DNA of 64,000 bases from Litomosoides sigmodontis. Taxonomy: Eukaryota > Nematoda > Chromadorea > Rhabditida > Onchocercidae. The stretch lies in assembly GCA_963070105.1 (NCBI GenBank), contig OY718805.1, forward strand, positions 9,266,652 through 9,330,651. The letters run 5' to 3'. The number at the start of each line of letters is the position of its first letter. Positions within the stretch are counted from its first letter, which is position 1. Under the pieces are notes generated by a model, which saw only the letters and a list, made by a program, of their open reading frames with translations, was not told the DNA's origin and did not search any database. Both the position numbers and the translations under genes were made by a program. Positions 1 through 12,557 of this stretch are shown in pieces.

Positions 1-2225
1 CAATAATAAATTGCTTTTTTTAATAAAAAACAAAAAACGAAAAGAAGTGAAAAGAGAATTTATGCAATTTTATGCATTTCATTTCATTAAATGCTAATTG
101 TTAAATCATTTAAGATGACAGTGAGAAAGTTTTTAAATATTCTCAGAGTGAATGAATGAATGCATTGTAGTTGCAGATAAGCTTTAGTAACTTATTTCTA
201 TCACTTCTGTTGTTCGTTTTTTTCCCACGAATTTAGTCAAATTAGATCAAAATAAAATTAACAAAAAAAACACAACTTGCAACAGTTTTACTTTATTATT
301 TAAGAATTACTGATAAGTAAATTTAAGTTAACTAATAATTGCATACAATTCGTTCGTTGCTTACTTCCGTTCTCTTCTCTTCGTCATCCCCTCACCAGCA
401 ATTGAGAAATTGCTTATCGAAAACCACTTGCGATGATGCATAAATATCTACTAAACAAAATTAATTCATCCACACCAACGCTCACATGAAGGACTCCGTG
501 TTCCTACATATGTCGCAGTGTTTGTGAGTTAAAATCGTTTCGTAGATGCTACGCACTGCATGCTAGTGAGGAAGCCACACAGCAGTACCTGTAGGAAGAG
601 TATTTCAAAAAATTTTTTTAATCTTCCACTGCATCTCTTGGTGAATGTAACTTAAACGAAAAAAAAAATTTTTCTCTAAGCATCTCTTCAAAAATTATTT
701 TTAATATGTCGCGCTAGACGAATTATGCGCATAAATCCATTTGAATAAATATTTAAAAGTTTTGCAATTACATAATTTATCATGGCATACGATTAATGCT
801 ATTACAACATTCATATATATTATAAATATGTACTAAAATAGAATGCAATAAAAAGCTGAAGCAGTTGTGGAAAATTGAAACAACATAGAAATGGAAGATT
901 ACTAAAATTACGATAAACTGCGCCACCAATTCCATTTTCAGGAAATTATCCGACAAAAACACCGCTAGCCGAACAATTCCGACAAAAAAATGAGAACAAA
1001 AACGAATCGAAACATACATTAACTTCCACAAATATAAAAATAAAATAATACTTATTATTCATCTTCCATCCACAACCAGAAATTGGGAATTTATAATTAA
1101 TGAACAGGACAGCAATATGACATTTCAGCTAGCATAAATCATTGTTTTTTTTTTATACAACTAAAACAAGTATTTTGTTTGAAGAGAAAGAGACGATGAA
1201 AGGTTTGATTTCAAAAATTACCGGAAATTTGTACAGCTCATTGCGAATCGCAATAAAACTATAATTGGCAACTTTAGAACATTAACATGCTTATCGATCT
1301 CGCGCTATCTAAAAATTATTTTAAACTTACAATTCCATCTATTCAAAGTGAGAAGGAAAGATATGTGTATGAGAGGAAAAGCGTGTGAAAGAATCGAGAC
1401 GAAACATGAAGTAATCAAATGCAATTATCGATGCTAGAATTATGAATGCTAGTTAAAGAATTATTCCGAAACCTTCGAATTAATTTCAAGCACGTCATTC
1501 ACAGCTACGATAATATGAAGCGGAATAAATATCTAATCATCGATCACAAATTTTAATGATAAGTGATCTTAATCACATGAAAACTAATGACAAAGATGAG
1601 TGCTAAATCATTAAAAAGACAGAGACCGTAGAAATAATGCAAGTTATAGCGATTAGCAAAACGAAAGAAAATAAAGCAAAGAACACGATTTTCTCATAAA
1701 TTTTCCAAATATCACTGCAATTCACCCATCACGTAGGTATGTTTTTTTATACGTTTTGGTAAACCCGGGATACAAATAATTCTCTAATGTTTTAAGATTT
1801 CAACTAAATGCTGCTCTCATCACTGAAGAAGCGGTTAACAAAGCCCAAACGCTTGAGCACCTTTTTAAAAAGCTTCGCAGAAAAGTTACAAGTGATTTAA
1901 CCATGAGCTTAAGATCTATCCCAAGCATAGCTTAAAAATAGAGACACGTAAAATAAAGAAATAGAGCACCAATATACCATTTTCTCTCGGTACTTTCGTG
2001 CCTGGTTGGAAAGGATGGAAAACAAAATATTTGAACACTTCTGCGTATTTTCTCTTCCCTTATTGCAACTTAGTGACACGCAAGGGAACAATGCAACAAA
2101 GTACGACATTTTGTTAGACTAATATATTTTTTGAAGAGTTAATTTTTAAAACCTCAAGAATCAGCAAAATGTATAACTAATAATGCTAGTAAACAAATGC
2201 GCATAACATAATGCCTACGAGTCAT
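1..2225. other. AT-rich region downstream of the AP-3 delta gene; no supported gene
   Basis: No protein family is recognisable here. The short ORFs are AT-rich, lack good splice context and look like chance. The part next to 2226 is probably the 3' UTR of the minus-strand AP-3 delta gene. The only patch with raised GC and both strands open is about 1790-1935; it is listed as a finding, not as a gene. Confidence 0.6.
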
Positions 2226-5200
2226 TCATGAGGCAACTATGTCACGTAATTCATCGACAACTGCATAGATTAATTGCTGATCACCACACCGACCATCGAT
2301 TTGAATTTTGTTACCCTAAAGAGCAATTCAGGAAACCATCAAAAAAGTAACCCATTATAAAAGCTATCTTTTCACCATTCCTCTCCTTCCATTGCTCTCT
2401 TTTAATAACACATGAAACGTTTAATATTCTAAGTCGGTGAATGGCGCTTTTGATGCAAACGTTGAAAGTTTAAACAGTTTCCGAAAGTTCAAACAAAAGT
2501 TCAAAATTTTTTCAAAGAGGTAAAAATTTTAGAATTAAAGTTCTCCTGAGTTTCTAACCATGAATCATTATTCACTAATAAATTGGTAATGAAGTGAAGT
2601 GAATAAAAGGACAGGCACGCATGACTACAATTCAGAAATAGCGAACTAACCTGCTGCTTGATCAAAACACATATTGATTCAGCTTTTATAGTGTGAGCAT
2701 AGAGCGCTGCTACTGTATCATTCTGTTTCACCACTGCAAGAAAAATTGCCAATAGTCCTAATAAACTTCCTACTCAAATATGGGGATTGCAAAATTTAGT
2801 CAAGTATTTCTCAAAAATACTTCGAGTACAGTTCAAAGCTTTTTGAAAAACTACTGACTTTCAGCAGTTAGTCACACCGACTTCTGAGGAACATTTTAGT
2901 AATTTATTCTTGATGATATATGATCCTGAGACAAATAAGAAAATAAACAGTAATAAAAGAAAACAGACATTAAAACAAAATACGGAAACAAAAACTACCA
3001 TTAAAATGAGCAAAGAAACAGATTTTCTTCAAGAGTGAGTTCCACGGAAGGGTAGTAGTTAGCTGTGCTGATGACTTACATCCCATGTCATTCGAACTCA
3101 ATAACACTTCGTAAGATTCACTAAAATATACATATACAATTCCCTATTCCGGCTATAAAGTTGATTCTAATTCAGTATGAAACTAAAAAACACAACAAAA
3201 AAACGAGCCATTGATCTACTAACATGGGAACACCTCGAATCTGTCTTATTTACATAAAATGAAGTTGCCAAACCAATAAACTCATAAAACGTATTTTTTT
3301 GATTTGAAACAACAAAGATTAGGCCACGGAATAAGAATTAGAACAATAAATATTTTACTACATTATGATCTTTATTACTTCAGATTCTTCAGAAAACACG
3401 TACCTTGTAATAGTAGCAGGCACAAGGAAGGACACTACTGGTATCAAAATATGGAAATCCAGTTTGTCTTGAACAGCTCCATCTTTACGCTATAAGCAAA
3501 CTAATTAATTAACAATCGTAAGTTCACTAGAAACACATAATTGGGAACTTCGTTTAATCATGTACACTTACATCAGCAAAGAATGTTAAATTGCCTCTCA
3601 ATTTCTGTGACATATTAATTGCTTTCACTGAAAATCTAAGAACATGTTCAGCGGAGACGCCTGCAGGAAGTTGGAATGACAGTGGAATTCCAGCCTGAAA
3701 TTTTCATTTCTTAATTAAAATACTATAACTGTGAATAAAAGCTGCCTCTAGCCCACAAAAAGCTCAATATATCTCAGAAAAAAGCACATCAAGGTTCTTT
3801 AGTTTCCTTGCTTCAATTTTTAAGTTTCTTATTTAGAAACTAGAACACGCTTTTTAAGAATGTTAGGAAAACAAATTTATGTTGGTGGAATATGGTTCAT
3901 CAAATCGTCAGCTAAATTCCACAAAACAGAATCAAAATGTTGATAAAATTACCACAAAATCTAATTTCAGAGCACAAACTCTTCAACCAGACTAAAAAAT
4001 TCTTTAGTTGAGTAATTCTCTATTCCTCCAATATTTGATGGATCATATCAATATCGCCTAATCAAATATTACATAAAATATTACCATAGATGATTTCCCC
4101 TCTTCACGTAATAAACGTGTATTAATCGTATCTAACAGATTCATCTCCAAATTACGCAACGTATCCCGTCCTTTATTTAGAAATACAATTCCAATCGCAA
4201 TTTGATTTGCATCATCGGTTGACACTCGAGTTTCGTAAGTCTAAAAAACTGATAAAACCTCCACTAATACAGCAAGACTTACAGAGATTTTAATACCTTC
4301 TACACAAGTTGTACAAATGGAAAGCATTCTTCATAGAAGTTGTGATAAGGTGATTTTACCTAATCTCTACTAACTAAACATTAAGCTATTCCCTTTGCTT
4401 ACTGGCTAAATATAACCACAGATATGTTACAGTAGGCAAAAAAGCAAAAAAGGAAAACTGACCAATTTCAAATCTTCCGTTTCACCCAGAACTCTGTAAG
4501 AACTCAGTCGCAAATTTGCCAACTGCTCCTTCACATGATACAAAGAGTCTTCATGTGGTATCAAGGCTCCATTCGATGAACTCGAAGCAAAATTCAAATT
4601 AGGATTGCTAGGTGTACAAATACCCGAAGCTGCCTGAAGATTTATGATGTTCCATAGATCATCGAATTTGATTGCCAGCTCTCACATTTTATAACGAACA
4701 AAGCATTTTTTTCAGAAGCAGAAGCATTAAAAAGCAAAAATTTATTGTACCTAAACATTCTCAAAGCTTACTTCATACACATCTTTGTCGACCGGTTCCT
4801 CAATAACGTTCTTCTTCTTTCCGTTTCCAGCTTTTGAGCCATTTTTCTAAAAAGCTATTCACTCTCTTTGAAGTGGACTGGAGCACCATAAACTAACGAA
4901 GAGATAAATATGCAATACTTAACATTTCTAAATGTAACTAATATAATATATTAATGATAAGAGTGAGAACTTCTCGGAATGGATTGTCACTTATGCTATT
5001 TATATCAGCTCAAAATACATGATTATCTAATCGGATAACCAACTTTCGCAGAGCTTTTTGACGCCTTCTTCAATGTTTTCGTAGCAGTATCTTTGGCTTC
5101 TACACCGACTAACCATTCTTCCGTGCAAACTGCATTTCTTTGATGAGTAGCTGAACTATTCAAATCCTTTCTCACTTTTCTTCTGGAAGAATTAATAAAT

Positions 5201-8200
5201 GAGATCATTTGATAGTAAGGATTTTCAGAATTTTTAAACATAATGAAATATTTTAACTCACTTCTCCCCATGCTCTTTGTATCCCGTTTTTCTCACTTTT
5301 TTTTTCTTTTTCTCGTTTTGTTCTAGTGACGGTGTGTCGTAGTAAGATTGAAGGGAATCAGTAACAGTCTCTGTTGGTGAATATCCAAATAAATCCAACA
5401 CATGTGGTCGGGACTGGATATATGCTTGGGGTACTTCCACCTGCTCATTTGCTTTTAATGGTTCTTCTAAGTTAACATCCAATGCTTTGTAAATTTCGTC
5501 CATTTCATTCTGAATACTTATTCTTTCTTATAAACTACCGCAGTCAAATTAGATCTCCAGCTCCTCGCTGAATTCAGAAACCATTCCTTGTAAACAGTAA
5601 GAAAATTTTCGAAATTTGAAGGTTAAGTTTAATTCTAAAAAATAAACAAACAGCATTTCCAGCCGCTTCTTCTTCGTCAGTTGACTTAGCATTCTCAGGC
5701 ATTTCACCCTCTCCTCTGTTCACCTATAAGAAGCAGATATAGGACATTGTCAAACATTTTCATAAAGTCTAGCTTTATGTTCATGAACATGTTATGAGGG
5801 ATAAGTTGCTAATTTTGAGTCCGAGTAAAATTAACTTTTGAAAATTTTAACAATTTCCCGAAAATTCATTGGCACAGCTTAGGACAAGCATATGCGAAAC
5901 ACACCTGATGGATCACTGGAATATCATCATCGTCACTGGAAGTTATCTCCTTGCCAAGTTTATTTTTCTTGCCTTTAGCTTTCTTTTTTCCCTTATTTGC
6001 AACTTTCCATGACAAGGTTGACTGTTGTCGTTCCATATATCCGCTGAGTCCCACCACTCCTGCAACAAAGTTTTCGTAAGTCACATATACTTTTTGTGAA
6101 AAAAAAACTGATTTAACTGAAAAATGAGCTACAGAATATGAATTATTTGTTCCATAAGTCCTCCAAACAAACTTAGAATAAAAACTTACCGGGTATTTCT
6201 AAGGGACTCTGCACATCAGGAGTCGGTCCAGGTTTTTCCACCGTACCAAGCGGAGTTTGTGCTAATCGTTTCGAAGCACTACTTTTGATCTCTCCCTTCA
6301 TGTAATAAGGGTTATTTTCGATTTCAGCTTGCCGTTGTTTGAGACGCTAAATTTACCACATAATTAACCCACTGATCCGGATTAAAAAATCAAACATCAA
6401 ATAACCAAATTTCAAGCCAATTATTACTCTCACAACCTCTAGTTCATTATCTAAATGATCTCAAATGCGCTGTTTTTCACAGGTTATTCATTTCAGTAAA
6501 GAACATATTTCAACTCGTATGAATATCAAAACATAGTCAAAATACTGACTAAAAACAACTGTAATACTTAAATTTTAAGAATGATCATTAGAAAAATAGA
6601 AATTCCGAGTTAAGATATTTACAGCTACAATGCTGACTAGTATCATTCCTCCAATGAAACCTACCGTGCAGATATTAATTATGGGAAACTATTTTTTTTA
6701 ATTAAGCATACTTTCTGCAGTTCCTCTTCACTGAGCTCGCCCTTGCTTCTTTTCGTTTTCGACAACTTTTGTCCATAATCATCATTTTCATCACAACTAT
6801 ATCTGGGCGGACCATCAAAACATGCAAACTCTGAATGCGCTGTGGGATCTCCAAAAGCATTCCCATTTTCGGGTTCGCTAGTTTCGTTTTCCAAATCCGG
6901 TTCATGAATCCAAGCATCCAGGTCTAACCTGCAGCAATTGTAGCATGAGGAGCTGGATTTTATTACGTCAATCATAACTCTGAATATTCTTGAATTTTCA
7001 AAAAAAACAGAGTTAAAAAAATATAAACAAACCCTTCAGGGATTGGTACTTTCTTCTGTGCCTTCAAAGCAACCGGGTTTAATTCACCTTTGAAAAGTCT
7101 CGCAAAATCCTCACCGACTTTCTCATGATTAGAATGGAAACGTTCTATTATCTTCAGCATAGCGAGGAATATACATGCCTAGAAAATAATCATCGTAGAC
7201 TCAGGAGAGAAAAAATTTTAATCACCTAACATACAAGAAAAAGTCAGAAATAATTTCGGTATTCTAAAGGTATTTCTTCAGACACCGAAAAAGTCATTTT
7301 TGTCTAACTTTTACTGATAACAAATTTTCGAATAAAGAGTGCCGTAAAAAAATCTCACAAACAAGGGACTTACTCGCTCTTGTGCTTCCAAATGATCCGT
7401 CAAAATAAATCCAGGCAGCTTAGATAACATTAAATTGTCCAGACTACCAATTCCATCCCAATCATTCTCCGCTTCAGCTCTTGTAAGAAGGACAGAGTAA
7501 AGTTTAGCAATATTTTGCATGTACACGCTTAATATATGTCCTGGCATTATTGGTGTCCTGGCTTTGAGCATGGCTTCCAGCACACCTTGAGCGTTGCAAA
7601 GATGTCTTAAAACACAAAACTCTCCATAAATTTAACCCTTTTTTGTAGCACAAAAAACGGCCTGACATAAGTTGTTGAGAATTACTGATTAGTGACATAA
7701 TCGTAAATTCATTGTTTCCTTTCAACAAAATATAATTCATTCGGCTTACTCGCAGTATTCACCACAAATCCATGCTGCGGCTAGCAGTACTTCGCACATA
7801 TTGTTGCGATGTTGCCCGCTTCCGGTAAGCAAGAGATGGGCATTTTCCACAAGTAAAGCCATTTGAGACACTGAAAAGTGTCTTATAGACTGAACACGTA
7901 CTGATACATCAAGCACCTGCAATAATTTATATTAAATTTCGAAAAGCTAATTTAATTATATGTTGGACAAAAAAGTTTCAATAACAAGTCTTGAGAACTA
8001 AAAAAATCACTGTAGCATGCTGTATTTTTGGTCTGTTCTACTATAACGTTGAATAATATGTAACATTGAGAGGCATTTGTTAAAAAAGATTGCTGATATA
8101 GTACCAGTGACCTCAGCATCGATCATCAGTCTTCAGTATAATTTGCAGAAATATGCATCATCATCGGTCAGAAGTAGACTTGGAATTGGACGATTTTAAA

Positions 8201-11200
8201 GATGTTTTTAGAGAACTTTGGAAATTTCACAGATAAGATAAAAAAAATGGTTGAACAAAATAAACACCTGCTCAGCTATGACTGTGCCGTGCTTCGTACC
8301 TTCCACTTTCGTTAATTCTACTAAAACCGATATATACCTGGAAAATAAACAAGTTAAAGCACATAATTTCTATTCATCAAATACATTTTACTGAATTAAA
8401 CAAATTCCATTTCTTAGTGATACATCTATAAATTTTCTGTACGCTGCAGGTCGAGAATGAATTTTCCATTTAATCCCTCACTAAAGTACTTGAAACAGAA
8501 ATTAACAGAATAATCATTACCACTCAAAATTTGTAATATACTGATAATTGTTGTACGAACAAATTGCGATAATTCTTGATAGCAACTCATCACGATAATA
8601 TGATCCTTCCGCAGCATCGACATGATTCATTAGTTTTCGTACAATTTCCATGACATTTCTTTTGGATACCATCCCATAAAGAAGATCTAACGCTCTTAAA
8701 AACTGTTTTTTTTTTAACCGGTACAAAAATCTTAACAAAAACCCTACGCTAAAACAACTAGGGTATAAACACTGTGTTTTATTACTATTATATGTAAGTG
8801 ATCTACGGTTTCCCATAATCACCTTATGTCAAGCTGATTAAAATCAATAATATAACTAATAAATATGTCTGTGCTATTTTACAAAGAAACCTTAGTCGAA
8901 TGCTTTCATCTCTGTCATCCAAGCATCGCAAGACAATGTCTTTGTGAGCCTGAACCGCTTTAGGATGTGTTTGCAAAATCTTTCCCATTGCAAGTAAACC
9001 AAGGTATTTCAGGTTTTGATCAGAATCTTCAATTAGTACACCCAGTTTCTGTACACAAAGCTGCAACGTAGAAATCAAAAAATGATGAAAATACTGAACA
9101 GGCGGAGTGGTTTGACTCCAATCATCCTGTAATTTCGGATGAGCCAACTTTCGTAGGGGAATTTGCATTAAGTTTTCATAAAACCCTGATATGTTCAGCC
9201 CTTGATACATTCAAGGGTGTATTTTTTTCATTTAAATTGCAAAAAACTTTAAGATATATGAATCTTATTTGTTTCGAAGTACAATGCGAGTTTTCAAATG
9301 TTTTACCTGTATGCTTGCAGTGTGATCACCAGGTACACCAGATGAAATACTTATTAATACTGAAATACAAATACATTACAAATATATCCATTTATTAATG
9401 ACTGTAAATGTAAATGAAGTTAACAGTTGTAGGAAATATCAATGTTCCGGAATCAAGCAAAAAATATTACGCTAACTTCGAAACTGTTATGAGTTTTAAA
9501 ACTTAATTAAAAATTAAGATCTAGTGCCTCCGTGTTGCTACTTGCATATCCAATTCCTCTTAATGATATTATTCCGAATTTATGCTCTAAAATACTAAAA
9601 CAACAAACCAGCAATAACCGTATTGATACATTCATATAGTAGTGACATTGCTGATGTGCTGAAAAAAGTTATTTGTGGAAGCGACATGTTTTGGAACAAC
9701 AGGACTGCGTAAGAATAATTACAAGAGTGACTGAAAGTGTAAACAAATACCAACCTATTAATTAAATTAGTAAGGGGTTCCAATAATTTTTTGCCAAGAC
9801 GAGGTTCAAGTGGTACTAGTGCACCGAACTGCAAAAAGCAATTGTTACTGTGTAAAATTTCTTCCACTATTACAACTATTGTTTTAGAGAAAAACAGACA
9901 CTTTAGACAACGAAGTTAATTTAGCGTCTATCAAACTGCTGTTTAAAGCAAAACATCGAAATCATTATGAATACACATAGTATTAACTTACCAGCTTGAT
10001 AATTTTAATCAACATCCAATTATTCGATGAAGTCGTCATTAACCGGAAGAACATTGGGGCCAAAGTTAGATAATTTTTAGGATTTTTTCGTGCCAACTCA
10101 CAAATAACGTTCACTGCAGCACTTTGTACACCTGGAAAGCATTCAGTGAGATAAAATAGATAATTCGCATCCACAACAGTTAACTAAATTCAAGCAATAA
10201 AATTAACCACAGCACCTGGATCCGGGTCTTCTAGCTTTTCCTTCAGTCGTGGAAATGTAGGCTTTAAGGACTCTGGGTATTTCAGAAAAATTTTGTACAA
10301 TAACAATACTGATCTTTTGCGTACATATGGACGACTAGAAGAGAGCTGAAATAAGCAATAGTTTAGTTTATAAACTTCGCTGGTAAATGGCAAGGTGTAA
10401 CTTTTGGCCTATTATCCTGAACCGGCAACAATTACAAAAAGTATGAAATGAGGAACTATAAAGCAATATATCGCACCGCATCAAAATAATAAAAATACAT
10501 AAAAGCCTGTTACGTTCCTTAAATTTAAAACAGATAGCACTCTTTATAAAACACTTTAAAATGCTGACAATATTAACATACAAGATTCACGACGTCGTTA
10601 GTGAGATCATGTGCTAAATCAGGAGTAACAAAACATGAAAATGCTCCCAGTGCTATACCCGTTTCATACATTATAGCACTGTGTAAATCTTTTCTTATTA
10701 AATTCGTGGTTAACATCAAAACATCAGTACCATCATGGAAGCACTGTGACGCCGCCATATAACTAAATGAAAAACAGAACTTGAACATTTCTCCACTGAT
10801 TAGTAGTCTATTTATATAAGAAGTGAGCAGACCTCCATTATTTTCGAAAATATTTTGATGTTATAAAATTTTCCAGGTTTTGATAAAAAAGTTCTTGAGA
10901 ATAAAACAAACTCTAAATCTCGGTGCATGTAACCAGCTAAGATTCCATTCCAAATTCCCGCTAACTAAAAATATCTAATTCCTACTTAAGGAAGAAAGCC
11001 TTCCTTTCAGCAGCAGACCGAAAGACCTTAGCATGAAGGTTATTGAGAAGTTATCCGGTTTTGCTTTAAATCTCCTTATAATTTTCTGCTAAAATTTCCA
11101 GTGATCGTGATGAAACTTACCCGATTCGCTTTTCGGTAAATTTTGTTGATGCCATCACTTCAATAATGTTGAATGATGCCCATGATATGTCATAACCCAT

Positions 11201-11833
11201 CATTTGTAACTGAAATTTTGTACATTTTATGTTCAAGAACTCATAACGGAGCTAGCATTATGTAAAAAGGTCCTAATAGTGAGTAACACCGTCACCTTCA
11301 CCACCGCATTACGAATGACTAAACAACATTAAACACATCTTTAATTCACAAGATGTCTATAACCAGTTTTCAAAGAAATCCCCTTTAGAACATTACATTA
11401 GGATCTTGACAATTTAATGCTATCTGGAATGTATTCCACACATATATCTCGTAGAAGATTTTCTGCAGGAATTCCTCTCCTTTTGTGAAATTTTCCACAC
11501 ACCCAACTCGAACCAAAAACACACGTCATTAATCATGCATAAGGACATACGTATGAAAGTTTTTCGATTGCGTTCGCCTTGACAAACACAGAATCTTGTC
11601 GGAGCTCCATCTTAATTTCATGGATACATGCTGCGATGTACCGAGCCTAAACATAGCATTTAATTGCAAAAAGTAGCACAGGTTGATTCCGCTTTTCCAA
11701 TATGCTATCGCCACCATACATAGCAACTAAAACCAACCTCATTATCCTTGTTGTTTCGAATTCCACGGATCAAGTCTGCCAGACTTTTATCAAAAAATCG
11801 ATCCAAATTACTGCGCACTTTGCGCAATGCCAT
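2226..11833 (-). CDS. apd-3: AP-3 adaptor complex subunit delta (29 exons, 1253 aa predicted)
   Basis: Large subunit of the AP-3 coat, which sorts cargo from Golgi/endosomes to lysosome-related organelles (gut granules in nematodes). Exons, 5' to 3' on the minus strand: 11833-11738, 11646-11551, 11209-11121, 10762-10582, 10345-10216, 10131-9992, 9828-9755, 9658-9609, 9359-9307, 9060-8891, 8694-8521, 8337-8268, 7916-7750, 7605-7374, 7178-7033, 6928-6712, 6346-6190, 6059-5905, 5723-5652, 5509-5262, 5182-5044, 4846-4772, 4633-4463, 4240-4085, 3694-3572, 3489-3404, 3120-2999, 2733-2651, 2315-2226. All phases agree. The N-terminal adaptin trunk (about residues 1-620) follows vertebrate AP3D1 almost block for block (KYPESLKPTFPRLKEKLEDP, LIEDSDQNLKYLGLLAMGKI). 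A 'DLDAWIHEPD' block opens the delta-specific region, then comes a Lys-rich hinge and a C-terminal ear ending DGRCGD...VAS. An acceptor-like TTTCAG lies 13 nt before the ATG, suggesting trans-splicing. Very confident in identity; single exon ends may be off. Confidence 0.96.
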
Positions 11834-12557
11834 CAATTGATCAAGGCTGAAATACATGTGCAACTTCATTTCTCCTAAATTCTGAATTCTTCATTTTTTA
11901 CATTTTCGATTTTTTTCCTGAATTCTTCATCTATTTTCCTCTACAAGTGTCTCTTAAATGTTTTTTTTTTTTGTACAGCGATAATAAAAAAACCACTGGT
12001 GATAACAAAAGATTGACCACTCGCTGATGGAGAGAAAAAATAAACTTGTTAAAAAGCTCACTTCTAAAAGTCCTTTACAAATTAAAACTTCCACGTGTAT
12101 ACTTCAGTATTGCTATTGATCTTAACCCTCAAGCCTACTCAATCTTTGCCTCTCTTCTCACGCAATACCAGGTTCTCTGCCTGGCGCTCCTCAACACCTG
12201 GGGACAGTTCAAATGAAAAACAACTAGCGGTACCGCTTGATAACTATCACGTTGTTCTCCGCGTCAGTCCCACACAATCCAACATCACGTCAAGGCTCTC
12301 AAGCTGTAATATCATAATCATCCATGTGCTTCCACTGAGACGATGACGTACAGAGAGCATTTGTGTCACCAACGAAGATTTGTGCGAACCGTCCTGGTTT
12401 CTTAGTGAACGATGTGGACAGTTATGAAGTGAAAGTCTGTGGCGTAGCAAGGCTTTCGTTCTCAGGTGAAATTTGAGCGATCGAATTGAGACAGTTTTAA
12501 TTTCAATTTGTTCTCTGTTTATAGCTTATCGTAGCGTGTAAATTGCACTTTTCAGGG
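11834..12557. promoter_or_regulatory. divergent intergenic region between AP-3 delta and SHQ1
   Basis: The two start codons point away from each other with 724 bp between them, so both promoters must lie here unless one uses an unseen upstream exon. GC is higher than average around 12120-12460, and the ORFs there (both strands) match no family and are probably chance. Acceptor-like TTTCAG motifs flank each gene start. No TATA box can be assigned with confidence. Confidence 0.5.
12551..12557 (+). promoter_or_regulatory. probable spliced-leader acceptor before SHQ1
   Basis: The run CACTTTTCAG ends at 12555, two bases before the ATG. No upstream coding exon joins in phase, and the protein family begins M-L-T-P exactly at this ATG. 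This fits nematode trans-splicing of a leader onto the mRNA. An in-frame ATG at 12543 lies on the intron side of the acceptor and is unlikely to be used. Confidence 0.55.

Noticed and set aside
12095..12450. ORFs on both strands between AP-3 delta and SHQ1
   Set aside because: No family similarity, and neither connects in phase to the flanking genes; the GC-rich composition alone explains the open frames.
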